The notes beneath the pieces are model-generated. The model was not told the DNA's origin. It did not search any database and saw only the letters and a list, made by a program, of their open reading frames with translations. A stretch of DNA of 64,000 nucleotides, taken from assembly GCF_022179725.1 (NCBI RefSeq), contig NZ_BPRC01000001.1:682001-746000 (forward strand), written 5' to 3'. Of the stretch, positions 8,719 through 19,448 are shown in pieces. Made by a program: the position numbers and the translations under genes. Every line of letters starts with the position of its first letter. The stretch's first letter is position 1. This DNA is from Methylorubrum aminovorans. GTDB lineage: Bacteria; Pseudomonadota; Alphaproteobacteria; Rhizobiales; Beijerinckiaceae.

Positions 8719-9764
8719 ACCGCTTCGACTATCTCCGCGCGAGCAGCGTCGCCGAAGCCGTCGCGGCGGCCAGCGAGCCGGGCGCCGCCTATCTCGCCGC
8801 CGGCACCAACCTGCTCGACCTGATGAAAGGCAACATCGCGCGTCCCGCCCGGCTCGTGGACGTCACGCATCTGCCCGGCCTCGACAAGATCGAGCACCTG
8901 CCCGATGGGGGCGTGCGCATCGGCGCCCTCGTGCGGAACAGCGATCTCGCCTACGACACGGACTTCGCGACCTCGCACCCGGCGGTGGCCGAAGCGTTGC
9001 TGTCCGGCGCCTCGGCGCAGTTGCGCAATGCCGCCACCGTCGCCGGCAACCTGCTGCAGCGGACCCGCTGTCCCTACTTCTACGACCCGGCCAGCGCCTG
9101 CAACAAGCGCGATCCCGGCGCCGGCTGCGACGCGCGCGGCGGCGAGACGCGGCTTCACGCCGTGCTTGGCTGGAGCGAGCACTGCATCGCCACGCACCCG
9201 TCCGATTTCTGCGTGCCCCTGGTCTCGCTCGACGCAACCGTCGAGATCGAGGGCAAGGCCGGCGCCCGCGAGGTGCCGTTCGACGCTCTCTACCGCCTGC
9301 CGGACGACCGACCGGACCGGGAGACGGTGCTGGAGCCGGGCGACCTGATCGTGGCGCTACGCCTGCCGGCCGAGGCCGCGGGCTTCGCCGGGCATTCCCG
9401 CTACCTCAAGGTCCGCGACCGCACCTCCTACGCCTTCGCCGTGGTCTCGGCGGCGGCCTCGCTTCGACTGGACAACGGACGGATCGGTGAAGCGCGGATC
9501 GCGCTCGGCGGCGTCGCCCTCAAGCCCTGGCGCGCCCGCGCGGCCGAGGACGTGCTGGCCGGCGCGGAGCCGAGCGAGCAGTGTTTTCGTGAGGCGGCCG
9601 ACGCCGCCCTGGCCCAGGCCCGGCCCTCCGGCGACAACGCCTTCAAAATCGAGCTGGCCCGGCGCCTCATCGTGCGGACCTTGACCCTTGCCACCGCTGG
9701 CACCCCGGAGCGCATGCCGGCGCTCCCGGCCTCCGCCTTCTCGGGAGATGCGCTCCATGCCTGA
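8715..9764 (+). CDS. paoB: Aldehyde oxidoreductase, FAD-binding subunit with extra Fe-S motif
   Basis: A 349-residue FAD subunit of the CO-dehydrogenase/xanthine-dehydrogenase medium-chain type, starting at GTG 8715 (VNRFDYL). The FAD-binding blocks AAGTNLLDLMK and NAATVAGNLLQRTRCP are present. Between them and the C-terminal domain is the insertion RTRCPYFYDPASACNKRDPG followed by a third Cys. In PaoB-type subunits this carries a [4Fe-4S] cluster absent from ordinary xanthine dehydrogenases. This assigns the complex to the PaoABC/YagTSR branch, whose members oxidise aromatic and other aldehydes. The symbol marks homology, and orthology is unproven. It overlaps the large-subunit gene by eight bases. 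Confidence 0.9.
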   Translation: MNRFDYLRASSVAEAVAAASEPGAAYLAAGTNLLDLMKGNIARPARLVDVTHLPGLDKIEHLPDGGVRIGALVRNSDLAYDTDFATSHPAVAEALLSGASAQLRNAATVAGNLLQRTRCPYFYDPASACNKRDPGAGCDARGGETRLHAVLGWSEHCIATHPSDFCVPLVSLDATVEIEGKAGAREVPFDALYRLPDDRPDRETVLEPGDLIVALRLPAEAAGFAGHSRYLKVRDRTSYAFAVVSAAASLRLDNGRIGEARIALGGVALKPWRARAAEDVLAGAEPSEQCFREAADAALAQARPSGDNAFKIELARRLIVRTLTLATAGTPERMPALPASAFSGDALHA

Positions 9765-12000
9765 CATCGCCTACGAGCAGGCCCGGCACGGGTCGAGCAT
9801 CGGCCAGCCGCTCACCCGCCGCGACGGCCTCCTGAAGGTGACGGGACAGGCGACCTACGCCGCCGACAACCGGCCCGAGGGCTTGCTCCACGCGGTGGTG
9901 GCGGTGAGCCGCATCGCCCGCGGCCGGGTCGCCAGCCTCGACATCGCGGCGGCCAAGGCCCATCCGGGTGTGGTCGAGGTGATGACGGGCGCCAATGCCC
10001 CACGTCTCGCCCAGGACCCGGACGCGAAGGACAACCCCTTCATGTTCAGGCTCGATCTGCTGCAGAACGACCGGGTTCGCTACGCCCACCAGCCGATCGC
10101 AGTGGTGATCGCGCAGACTCTGGAGGCCGCGACCGAGGGCGCCGAGTTGCTGGCGCCGCGCTACGAAGTTGACCCGCCGCGGATCGGGCTCGACGCGGAC
10201 GAGCCGATTGCGCCCGAAGGCGTCGGTGCGGGCGACAAGACGATCATGTCGCGCGGCGATGTCGAGGCCGGGCTAAGGCGGGCCGAGCGTCGGGTCGAGG
10301 CGACCTACGAGACGCCGGCGCAGTATCACAATGCCCTCGAACCCCACGCCATCGTGGCGCAGTGGGACGGTGATCGACTCGTCGTCGAGACCCCGAGCCA
10401 GGGGTTGGCGATGGCCAAGATGCGGCTCGCCGGTCTGTTCGGCCTGGATCCGAAGAACGTCCTCGTTCGCTCGCCCTTCCTCGGGGGCGGTTTCGGCTCG
10501 AAGGGCTTCCTGTCCGGGCCGCAAGTGCTCGGTGTGATGGCGGCCAAGCTCGTCGGCCGGCCGGTGAAGCTCGTGCTTCGCCGGGAGCAGATGTTCGGAC
10601 CCGTCGGGCACCGTGCGGAGACGCGCCAGACGCTCCGGCTCGGCACCGACGCGTCCGGCGCGCTCACCGCCCTCGACCACCACACGTTGACCGCGACGAG
10701 CCGCTTCGACGAGTTCTACGAACCGGCCAGCGCCATCTCCCGCTACCTCTACGCCGCGCCCGCGGTCGCCACGCGCCATTCCGGCGTGCGGGTCGATACC
10801 GGTACGCCGCTCTTCATGCGCGCGCCGGGCGAGGCCTCGGGGAGCGTTGCCCTCGAGGGCGCCATCGACGAGATGGCGGAGGCCTGCGGTCTTGATCCGC
10901 TGGAATTCCGGCTCAGGAATTACGCCGAGTCCGAACCGATCTCGGGCCGCCCGTTCTCATCCAAGGCCCTGCGCGAATGCTACGCGCAGGGCGCTGCTCG
11001 CTTCGGCTGGGACAAGCGGGCGAAGGAGCCGCGCTCGATGCGCGATTCCGCCGGCCGTCTCGTCGGCTACGGCATGGGCACGGCCCTGTTTCCGGCTCTG
11101 ATGATGCAGGCCGAGGCACGGGCGGAGATCCGCGCCGACGGCAGCGGCACTGTGGCGCTCGGCGCCCAGGATATGGGGCAGGGCGCCTGGACCGCGCTGG
11201 CGCAGATCGCCGCCGACGGGCTCGGGATCGACCTCGACCGGCTCGATTTCCAGAGCGGCACTTCGGACCTGCCGAATGCCGGCATTGCCGGCGGATCGGC
11301 GCATACGGCCACGGCCGGCTCGGCAATCCACTCCGCCGCCGCCGCGGTGCTAGCGCAATTGGCCAACCTCGCCACGAACGACGAGCGCTCGCCGCTCTTC
11401 GGCGCCGGCAATGCCGGCGTCTTCGCCCGCGGCGGCCGATTGGTGCGGCGAGACGACGAGGGACGCAGTGAATCCTTCTCCGAGATCCTGAACCGCGCCG
11501 GCCGCGCCTCCGTCTCGGCGCAGGGGCAGGGCGCCGCCGATCCGGCTTCCCGCGAGGCTTACGCCATGCACGCTCACGGCGCGGTCTTCGCGGAAGTGAG
11601 CGTCGATCCCGATCTCGGTCAAATCCGCGTCACGCGCCTCGTCGGCGCGTTCGCCGCCGGCCGAATCGTCAACCCGCGCCTCGTCACCAGCCAATATTAC
11701 GGCGGCATGATCTGGGGCGTGTCCTTCGCGCTCCACGAGAACGCCATCGTCGATCCCCGTTCGGGCCGCGTCATGAACGCCAATCTCGGCGAGTACCACG
11801 TGCCCGTGAATGCCGACGTGCCGTCGATCGAGGCGATTCTCGTGGATGAGCACGACCCGCACGTGAACCCGCTCGGCATCAAGGGCGTCGGCGAGATCGG
11901 CATCACCGGCACGGCCGGCGCCATCGCCAACGCGGTGTATCATGCGACCGGCGTGCGGGTGCGCAAGACGCCGATCACGCTCGACCGGCTGCTGGGGTAG
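9757..12000 (+). CDS. paoC: Aldehyde oxidoreductase, molybdopterin-binding large subunit
   Basis: The 747-residue catalytic subunit that binds the molybdenum cofactor. The start is the ATG at 9757 after TCGGGAG, overlapping the previous gene by eight bases. The N-terminal fold begins at LTRRDGLLKVTGQATYAAD. Cofactor contacts include LGGGFGSKG, MRAPGEASG and GAQDMGQGAWT, and the catalytic Glu lies in KGVGEIGITG near the C-terminus. Length and all blocks agree with PaoC/YagR. Maturation needs the molybdenum cofactor, so the moeA/mobB cluster elsewhere in this window is functionally relevant. The substrate is unknown; aldehyde detoxification is an inference from the family. Confidence 0.92.
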   Translation: MPDIAYEQARHGSSIGQPLTRRDGLLKVTGQATYAADNRPEGLLHAVVAVSRIARGRVASLDIAAAKAHPGVVEVMTGANAPRLAQDPDAKDNPFMFRLDLLQNDRVRYAHQPIAVVIAQTLEAATEGAELLAPRYEVDPPRIGLDADEPIAPEGVGAGDKTIMSRGDVEAGLRRAERRVEATYETPAQYHNALEPHAIVAQWDGDRLVVETPSQGLAMAKMRLAGLFGLDPKNVLVRSPFLGGGFGSKGFLSGPQVLGVMAAKLVGRPVKLVLRREQMFGPVGHRAETRQTLRLGTDASGALTALDHHTLTATSRFDEFYEPASAISRYLYAAPAVATRHSGVRVDTGTPLFMRAPGEASGSVALEGAIDEMAEACGLDPLEFRLRNYAESEPISGRPFSSKALRECYAQGAARFGWDKRAKEPRSMRDSAGRLVGYGMGTALFPALMMQAEARAEIRADGSGTVALGAQDMGQGAWTALAQIAADGLGIDLDRLDFQSGTSDLPNAGIAGGSAHTATAGSAIHSAAAAVLAQLANLATNDERSPLFGAGNAGVFARGGRLVRRDDEGRSESFSEILNRAGRASVSAQGQGAADPASREAYAMHAHGAVFAEVSVDPDLGQIRVTRLVGAFAAGRIVNPRLVTSQYYGGMIWGVSFALHENAIVDPRSGRVMNANLGEYHVPVNADVPSIEAILVDEHDPHVNPLGIKGVGEIGITGTAGAIANAVYHATGVRVRKTPITLDRLLG

Positions 12001-12023
12001 GAGCGAGGCTCGATCCTGCCTTC

Positions 12024-12115
12024 GTCATTGCGAGGCGGAGCCGAAGCAATCCAGCGCTCGCCCTATCCGGAGGTATCGCGCCGCTCGATTGCTTCGCCAT
12101 ACGGCTCGCAATGAC
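12024..12115. repeat. Interspersed palindromic element (GTCATTGCGAG type)
   Basis: An imperfect inverted repeat. The left arm at 12024-12052 starts GTCATTGCGAG and the right arm at 12086-12115 ends CTCGCAATGAC; roughly 24 of 29 positions pair. Elements with this core recur in genomes of several alphaproteobacteria. Here it sits between the convergent large-subunit and cinA genes, and its right half overlaps the 3' end of cinA. It could form a transcript-stabilising or terminating hairpin. Confidence 0.75.
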
Positions 12116-12614
12116 GGAACGGATCAATCGCGCCCTCCAGTAGTGCCAACGCCTGCGCCACCGACAGCCGCCGGATCTCCGCCCGACCCAGATCGCCGAA
12201 GCGGCGCTCGACATGCCGGGTCGGGCCATCCTTCGTCGCCAGACCGAAATGCACCAGCCCGACCGGCTTGGCCTCGCTGCCGCCGCCCGGCCCAGCAATG
12301 CCGGTGACGGAGACCGCCACATCGGCCCGTGAAGCCTTGAGCGCCCCTTCCGCCATGGCGCGGGCCACCGGCTCGCTCACCGCGCCGTGGGCCACGATGA
12401 GGTCGATCGGCACGCCGATGGATTCGCTCTTGGCCTCATTGGAATAGGTGACGAAACCTCGCTCCACCACCGCCGACGAACCGGGCACCGCGGTGAGCAG
12501 CCCGGCCACGAGACCGCCGGTGCAGGACTCGGCCGTCGCGATCTTTTTGCCCGCCGCCGCGTAGGCCCGCACCAGCGCCTCGGCGCGAGCGAGCAGGGCG
12601 GCGTCTTTGATCAC
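12063..12614 (-). CDS. pncC: CinA-family protein / nicotinamide-nucleotide amidase
   Basis: A 183-residue protein equal to the C-terminal CinA domain alone, which in characterised members deamidates NMN (PncC). Conserved blocks are [17 protein letters not shown], with the catalytic Ser in ESCTGG, and [28 protein letters not shown] and [12 protein letters not shown] chose the GTG at 12614 ([14 protein letters not shown]), which overlaps the ispDF stop by four bases; the open frame further upstream is shadow of ispDF. The last 17 or so residues (from [13 protein letters not shown]) are encoded by half of a palindromic repeat, so the natural C-terminus seems to have been rewritten by that element. 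Confidence 0.88.
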   Translation of the reverse strand: MIKDAALLARAEALVRAYAAAGKKIATAESCTGGLVAGLLTAVPGSSAVVERGFVTYSNEAKSESIGVPIDLIVAHGAVSEPVARAMAEGALKASRADVAVSVTGIAGPGGGSEAKPVGLVHFGLATKDGPTRHVERRFGDLGRAEIRRLSVAQALALLEGAIDPFRHCEPYGEAIERRDTSG

Positions 12615-13933
12615 GAGCGGCGCTCGTTGGTCTCCGCCTCGGTTTCGATTTCGGCGCAGATCTCGGGCAGCCGCACCGTGGCCGCCGCCTGGGCGGCGAG
12701 GCCCTCGGCCCGGCCGACGAAGCCGAGCTTTTCCGTCGTCGTCGCCTTGATCGAGACGGAGGAGAGCGGCACGCCGGCGATCTCGGCAATGCGCGCGCGG
12801 ATCGCCTCGCGGTGCGCGCCGATGCGCGGGGCTTCCGCCAGCACCGTGATGTCGAGATGGTCGATCTTGCCGCCGCGCGCCCGCACCAATTCGCAGGCAT
12901 GGGCCAGGAACTGGTCGGAGGCCGCGCCGCGCCACTTCTCGTCGGAGGGCGGGAAATGCGTGCCGATATCGCCGTCGGCGATGGCGCCGAGCAGCGCATC
13001 GGTGAGCGCGTGCAGCGCCACGTCGCCGTCGGAATGGGCGAGCACGCCGCGATCGGCAGGAATTTTCACGCCGCCGAGCCAGACATGGTCGCCCTCCGTG
13101 AAGGCGTGAACGTCGAAGCCGGTGCCGAGGCGGGTCACATACGTGGTCATGGGGTCATCAGATATCGCGGTCGTAGGTTCAGAGAAAGCCCGGCCGGAGA
13201 AGGCCCGGTCTGCCTCGATCAGATCCGCCGCCTGGGTGATCTTGCGGTTGTGGGAATCGCCCTCGAACACCACGACCGGCAGCCCGGCCCATTCGGCGAG
13301 CGCCCCGTCATCGGTGAAGCCGTCGCGGCCTTCGGCCACCGCCCGGCGATGGGCGTCGAGCAACAGGCTGAAGCGGAAGCTTTGCGGGGTCTGCACCGCG
13401 CGAAGATTCTCGCGGGCCGGAGTCTCGCGAACGGCGCCGATGCCGGGCGCAATCGCCTCCACGAGCTTGATCGTGTCAGACACCGCAATGCCCGGCACCG
13501 ACGCGCCGTGCTCGGCGCCCGCCGCAATGGCACGGGCGATCAGGGCTTCGTCGACGAAGGGCCGCGCCGCGTCGTGGACAAGCACCAGGTCCGGCGTACC
13601 GGAGCGGGCAAGCCCTTCGAGCCCGGCCGCGACCGATTGCTGGCGCGTGGCGCCGCCCGGCACCGGCTCGGCGAGCTTTTCGCGCATCGCCGGCTCGAGG
13701 TCGGCGACGCACTCGCGATAGAAATCCTGGGCGTCGGGCGCGATCACCGGCTGAATGCGGGTGATGCGGGGGGATGCCGCCAACGCCGCCAGGGTCCGCG
13801 TCAGCACGGCCCGGCCGCCGACGCGGCGATACTGCTTGGGCAGGTCACCGCCGACCCGCAACCCTTTGCCGGCTGCGACCACGACCGCCGCAACCGTCTC
13901 GCCGCCCTGCGGCCACGCGGCTTCATCGGACAT
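12611..13933 (-). CDS. ispDF: Bifunctional IspD/IspF isoprenoid enzyme
   Basis: A fusion of two steps of the MEP pathway, 440 residues. The N-terminal IspD domain (about 10-240; [33 protein letters not shown]) is the CTP:methylerythritol-phosphate cytidylyltransferase. The C-terminal IspF domain (about 282-435) is the 2C-methyl-erythritol-2,4-cyclodiphosphate synthase, with the metal site GFDVHAF, and [17 protein letters not shown] and ATTTEKLGF. The fusion is characteristic of many alphaproteobacteria. I chose the ATG at 13933; upstream codons are unlike the family. It is translationally coupled to the CinA-family gene and divergent from dusB. Confidence 0.95.
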   Translation of the reverse strand: MSDEAAWPQGGETVAAVVVAAGKGLRVGGDLPKQYRRVGGRAVLTRTLAALAASPRITRIQPVIAPDAQDFYRECVADLEPAMREKLAEPVPGGATRQQSVAAGLEGLARSGTPDLVLVHDAARPFVDEALIARAIAAGAEHGASVPGIAVSDTIKLVEAIAPGIGAVRETPARENLRAVQTPQSFRFSLLLDAHRRAVAEGRDGFTDDGALAEWAGLPVVVFEGDSHNRKITQAADLIEADRAFSGRAFSEPTTAISDDPMTTYVTRLGTGFDVHAFTEGDHVWLGGVKIPADRGVLAHSDGDVALHALTDALLGAIADGDIGTHFPPSDEKWRGAASDQFLAHACELVRARGGKIDHLDITVLAEAPRIGAHREAIRARIAEIAGVPLSSVSIKATTTEKLGFVGRAEGLAAQAAATVRLPEICAEIETEAETNERRS

Positions 13934-14061
13934 GCTGTGGCCTCGAGTGAAAATCATCTGGGGATGGATGGGGATCGCCGCGTGCTTATGCGTCAAGAAG
14001 CGCGAAGGCAAACGCACCGAGCGCTTGCGTCTGCCGGCCATTTGGCTATTTCTTGTGCACA

Positions 14062-15090
14062 ATGACACGTGACCATTATTTGAGCGCGCTGCGCGGGGCT
14101 GATGATCGGGGGGTGAAGAACCCGCCGGTTCTGCTGGCGCCGCTGTCCGGTGTCACCGATCTCCATATGCGCCGCCTCGCCCAGCGGCTCGGCGCCAGCG
14201 CAGTGATCTCCGAGATGGTCGCGGCGGCCGAACTCGCGAAGGGCGATGCCGAATCGCAGGTTCGGGCCGAGGGGGCTGGGGTGAACCCCCACGTGGTGCA
14301 GCTCGCCGGCTGCGCGCCCGAACCGATGGCCGAGGCCGCCCGCATCGCGGTGGCCAACGGTGCGGACGCCATCGACATCAATATGGGCTGCCCGGCCAAG
14401 ACCGTGACCGGCGGCGAGTCCGGCTCGGCGCTGATGCGTGACCTCGACCACGCCGCCCGCCTGCTCGCGGCGGTTCGTGATGCGGTCGATGTACCGGTCA
14501 CGGTGAAGATGCGGCTCGGCTGGGATCACGCCAGCCTCAATGCTGCCGAGCTTGCGCGCCGCGCCGAGGCCATCGGGCTCAACGGTGTGACCGTCCATGG
14601 CCGCACCCGGCAGCAATTCTATAAGGGCCGGGCCGATTGGACGGCGATCCGGCCCGTGGTCGAGGCGGTGCGCATCCCCGTCATCGCCAACGGCGACGTC
14701 ACGAGCCTGGACGAGGCCCGCGCCTGCCTCGCGCAATCCGGCGCAGCGGGCGTGATGGTCGGGCGCGCGGCGGTCGGCCGTCCCTGGCTCGTCGGCGAAA
14801 TCGCCGCCGGCCTCGCCGGCCAGACGATCGTTGCGCTTACGGCAGAGCAGCGCGCCGCGGTCGCGACCGAGCATTACGAGGGTCTGATCGCGCTTTACGG
14901 CGTGGCCATGGGCGTGCGCCACGCCCGCAAGCATCTGGCCGCCTATGCCGACGCGGCTGGCGGCTTGAGCCTGGACGACCGTCGCCGCCTCGTCACCACC
15001 CACGATCCCGCGGAGGCCCTGCGCCTTCTGCGGCGCGCTTTCCTCGAACCGGCCGGGACGGCGACCACGCCCCTCGGCGAGGCGGCCTGA
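14062..15090 (+). CDS. dusB: tRNA-dihydrouridine synthase (NifR3)
   Basis: A flavin enzyme that reduces specific uridines in the tRNA D-loop. The FMN-barrel begins at [20 protein letters not shown]. The signature INMGCPAK carries the catalytic Cys, and [21 protein letters not shown] and VIANGDVTS are intact. I prefer the ATG at 14062 over a TTG nine bases upstream. Its stop overlaps the ntrB start (TGATG). The nifR3-ntrB-ntrC order is a classic alphaproteobacterial operon, so dusB is the promoter-proximal gene of the nitrogen two-component system. Confidence 0.94.
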   Translation: MTRDHYLSALRGADDRGVKNPPVLLAPLSGVTDLHMRRLAQRLGASAVISEMVAAAELAKGDAESQVRAEGAGVNPHVVQLAGCAPEPMAEAARIAVANGADAIDINMGCPAKTVTGGESGSALMRDLDHAARLLAAVRDAVDVPVTVKMRLGWDHASLNAAELARRAEAIGLNGVTVHGRTRQQFYKGRADWTAIRPVVEAVRIPVIANGDVTSLDEARACLAQSGAAGVMVGRAAVGRPWLVGEIAAGLAGQTIVALTAEQRAAVATEHYEGLIALYGVAMGVRHARKHLAAYADAAGGLSLDDRRRLVTTHDPAEALRLLRRAFLEPAGTATTPLGEAA

Positions 15091-16223
15091 TGCCCTTTTC
15101 CGATGAGCCCGCCCCCGAATCCCTGCCGCCGGCCGAGGCGGTGCTGAATTCGCTGCCGCTGCCGGTTCTCACCATCGGGCCGGACGAGCGGATCCTCAGG
15201 GTCAACCACGCCGCCGAACTGTTCTTCGACGCCTCCGCCCGGCTCATGCTGCGCGGACGGCTGCGCGACATCATCCCCTTCTCCTCGCCAATCATCGCCC
15301 TCGTCGCTGAGGTGCGCCGCCGCCGCTCCTCCGTCTCGGAATATCGCGTCGAGCTGGTCCAGCCGCGCTCGGGGACCGAGCGCAGCGTCGATGTCTTCGC
15401 CACGCCCCTGCGCGACGAGGACGATTCCGTGGTGCTGATGCTGCAAGAGCGCACCATCGCCGACAAGATGAACCGGCAGCTCACCCATCGGGGTGCCGCC
15501 CGCTCGATGATCGCGCTCGGCGCCATGCTCGCCCACGAGATCAAGAACCCGCTCGCCGGCATCCGCGGCGCGGCGCAACTGCTCGAACAGGAGCGCGACG
15601 ACGAGGATCGTCTTCTCACCCGTCTGATCTGCGACGAGTCGGACCGGATCGTGCGCATCGTCGAACGCATGGAGCTGTTCGGCGACGAGCGGCCGGTGGA
15701 GCGCGGACCCGTCAACGTCCACGGCGTGCTCGATCAGGTGAAGCGCTCGGCGCAGTCGGGCTTCGCCCGTCACATCCGCTTCATCGAGAACTACGACCCC
15801 TCTCTGCCGCCCGTTCTCGGCAACCGGGACCAGTTGATCCAGGTGATCCTCAACCTGGTGAAGAACGCGGCCGAGGCGATCGGCACCGACACGGTCGAGG
15901 GCGAGATCACCCTCTCCACCGCCTTCCGCACCGGCCTGCGCCTTCAGATCCCCGGCTCGCGCGAGCGTGTCAGCCTGCCGATCGAGGTGGCGGTGCGCGA
16001 CAACGGGCCGGGCATCCCGACCGACATGCTGTCGGACCTGTTCGATCCCTTCGTCACCACCAAGGTGCAGGGTTCCGGCCTCGGACTTGCATTGGTGGCC
16101 AAGATCGTCGGGGACCATGGGGGCATCGTCGAATGCGATCCTGTTCCCCGCCGCACCGCCTTCCGGATCCTGCTGCCTATGTCGAGCGCCCGCGACGGGC
16201 GTGAATCGTCTGCGGAGCGCTGA
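15090..16223 (+). CDS. ntrB: Nitrogen-regulation histidine kinase NtrB
   Basis: A 377-residue cytoplasmic kinase/phosphatase that controls NtrC in response to nitrogen status through PII. A PAS domain occupies about 15-120. The phosphoacceptor is H149 in [19 protein letters not shown]. The ATPase domain has the N-box LVKNAAEAI, the G1 box DNGPGIP and the G2 box GSGLGLAL. It has no membrane segment, as expected. The ATG at 15090 shares bases with the dusB stop, and ntrC begins ten bases after its end. Confidence 0.95.
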   Translation: MPFSDEPAPESLPPAEAVLNSLPLPVLTIGPDERILRVNHAAELFFDASARLMLRGRLRDIIPFSSPIIALVAEVRRRRSSVSEYRVELVQPRSGTERSVDVFATPLRDEDDSVVLMLQERTIADKMNRQLTHRGAARSMIALGAMLAHEIKNPLAGIRGAAQLLEQERDDEDRLLTRLICDESDRIVRIVERMELFGDERPVERGPVNVHGVLDQVKRSAQSGFARHIRFIENYDPSLPPVLGNRDQLIQVILNLVKNAAEAIGTDTVEGEITLSTAFRTGLRLQIPGSRERVSLPIEVAVRDNGPGIPTDMLSDLFDPFVTTKVQGSGLGLALVAKIVGDHGGIVECDPVPRRTAFRILLPMSSARDGRESSAER

Positions 16224-16233
16224 GTCGAGAGCC

Positions 16234-17703
<1,470 letters not shown>

Positions 17704-17746
17704 TCTCCCTCTGTTCTCCACGGCCGCGCTTCGCTAAAGGCGCGCC

Positions 17747-19384
17747 ATGCTGCGCCTTCGCGAGTACCAGCGCGCCGCCCTCGACGCGCTCGACCGACAC
17801 TGGGACCAGGGCGGCGGCCCCGGCCTCGTCGTGCTGCCGACCGGAGCCGGCAAGGCGCTCGTCATCGCCGCGCTGATCCGCGAATGGCTCGAGAAGGCAC
17901 CGGGGGCGCGGATCTGCGTCCTCACCCATGTCCGCGAACTCGTGGTGCAGAACCACGGCGAGCTGCTGGCCTACTGGCCGGAGGCGCCTGCCGGTATCTT
18001 CTCCGCTGGCGTCGGGCGGCGCGAAGTCCACGCGCAGGTCGTGTTCTGCTCGATTCAGTCGGTGCGCGACAGGGCCGAACTGTTCGGTGCCATCGATCTC
18101 ATCGTCATCGACGAGGCCCATCTCGTGCCCCGCGCGAGCGAGACCGGCTACGGCCGCTTCCTCGCCGCGGCGCGGGCCGGCAACCCGGATCTCAAGGTCG
18201 CGGGCTTCACCGCTACGCCCTACCGCCTCGATTCCGGCCGACTCGACGAGGGCGAGGGGAGGGTGTTCGAGCGGATCGTCTATGAGTCGCTCGTCGGCGA
18301 CCTGATCCACCAAGGCTTCCTCGCACCCCTCGTCTGCAAGGCCACCGCGCTCGCTCTTGACGTATCGGGGGTGCCCAAGCGCGGCGGCGACTATGTCCCC
18401 TCGGCGCTGGAGGCGGCGGTCAACCGCGAATGGATCACCCGCGCGGCGGTCGAGGAGATGGTCGGCTACGGCTGCGAGCGGCGGGCCTGGCTCGCCTTCT
18501 GCGCCGGGCTCGCCCACGCGGCCTCCGTGCGCGACGCGATCCGTGCGGAGGGGTTCTCCTGCGAGACCGTGACCGGCGAGACGGGCAAGCGCGAACGCGA
18601 CCGGATCGTGCGCGATTTTCGCTTAGGCAGAATCCGCTGCCTCGTCTCGGTCGGCGTGCTCTCGACCGGCTTCAACGTACCGGAGGTCGATCTCATCGCG
18701 CTGTTGCGTCCGACACAATCGGCCGGGCTCTACGTGCAGCAGGTCGGGCGGGCGCTTCGCCGGGCGCCGGGCAAGGCGGACGCGATCGTGCTCGACTATG
18801 CCGGGCTGGTGCGGATGCACGGCCCCGTCGATGCCGTGACGGCCCGCAGCGTCGCTCTCGGTCCCGCCGCACCGGGCAGCATGCGGGCAAAGCCCTGCCC
18901 GGGCTGCGGCGCGCTGATCGCGCTGAACGCCAGCACCTGCGAGGCCTGCTGGGTCGAGCCCGAGCCGGAAGAGGAGGACGCGCCCCACGCGGCAACCGCC
19001 GAGGATGCTCTGCCGATTCTGTCCGAATCGATTTCTCCCTGGCGCGAGGTGACCGGCTGGCGCCTCGACCGTGGCCACGGCGGCTCCGGCCCGGACCGGC
19101 TCGAAGTGGCCTTTCGCTGGCGCGGCGGCGGCTGCCGGGTCGAGGTCTGCCTCGAACATTCGGGCCACGCCCGCGAGAAGGCGGTGCTGTGGTGGCGCGC
19201 CTTCGGCGGGGCCGAACCGGTGCCGATGTCGGTCGCCGCCGCCCTGGAACGGGCCGACGAGCTGGAGCGGCCGGACAGCGTGAAAATCGATGCCGCCGGT
19301 CGCCTCTCGGAGAGCGTCACGGTTCGCTTTTCCGACGGGCGCCGCTTCCGCGACTTGCGCCGCTGGGGCGGTCTGGCGGCCTGA
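17747..19384 (+). CDS. DEAD/DEAH-box superfamily 2 helicase with zinc ribbon
   Basis: A 545-residue helicase of the SSL2/RadD-like group. Motif I is LPTGAGK, the DEAH box is VIDEAH, motif III-like GFTATPYR follows, and motif VI is QQVGRALRRAPGK. A zinc ribbon CPGCGALIALNASTCEAC lies at about 380-400. The remaining 130 residues are unassigned. RadD-type helicases act in DNA double-strand-break repair, so a DNA-repair role is possible but unproven. It sits between ntrC and ntrY on the same strand, with 43- and 64-base gaps, an unexpected insertion in the usually compact ntr region. Confidence 0.85.
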   Translation: MLRLREYQRAALDALDRHWDQGGGPGLVVLPTGAGKALVIAALIREWLEKAPGARICVLTHVRELVVQNHGELLAYWPEAPAGIFSAGVGRREVHAQVVFCSIQSVRDRAELFGAIDLIVIDEAHLVPRASETGYGRFLAAARAGNPDLKVAGFTATPYRLDSGRLDEGEGRVFERIVYESLVGDLIHQGFLAPLVCKATALALDVSGVPKRGGDYVPSALEAAVNREWITRAAVEEMVGYGCERRAWLAFCAGLAHAASVRDAIRAEGFSCETVTGETGKRERDRIVRDFRLGRIRCLVSVGVLSTGFNVPEVDLIALLRPTQSAGLYVQQVGRALRRAPGKADAIVLDYAGLVRMHGPVDAVTARSVALGPAAPGSMRAKPCPGCGALIALNASTCEACWVEPEPEEEDAPHAATAEDALPILSESISPWREVTGWRLDRGHGGSGPDRLEVAFRWRGGGCRVEVCLEHSGHAREKAVLWWRAFGGAEPVPMSVAAALERADELERPDSVKIDAAGRLSESVTVRFSDGRRFRDLRRWGGLAA

Positions 19385-19448
19385 TCTGCTGAGCAAGCTT
19401 GGCTGATTCGTATTAATTTCGCCACACTGTTGTGGCCCCGCATCAGCG

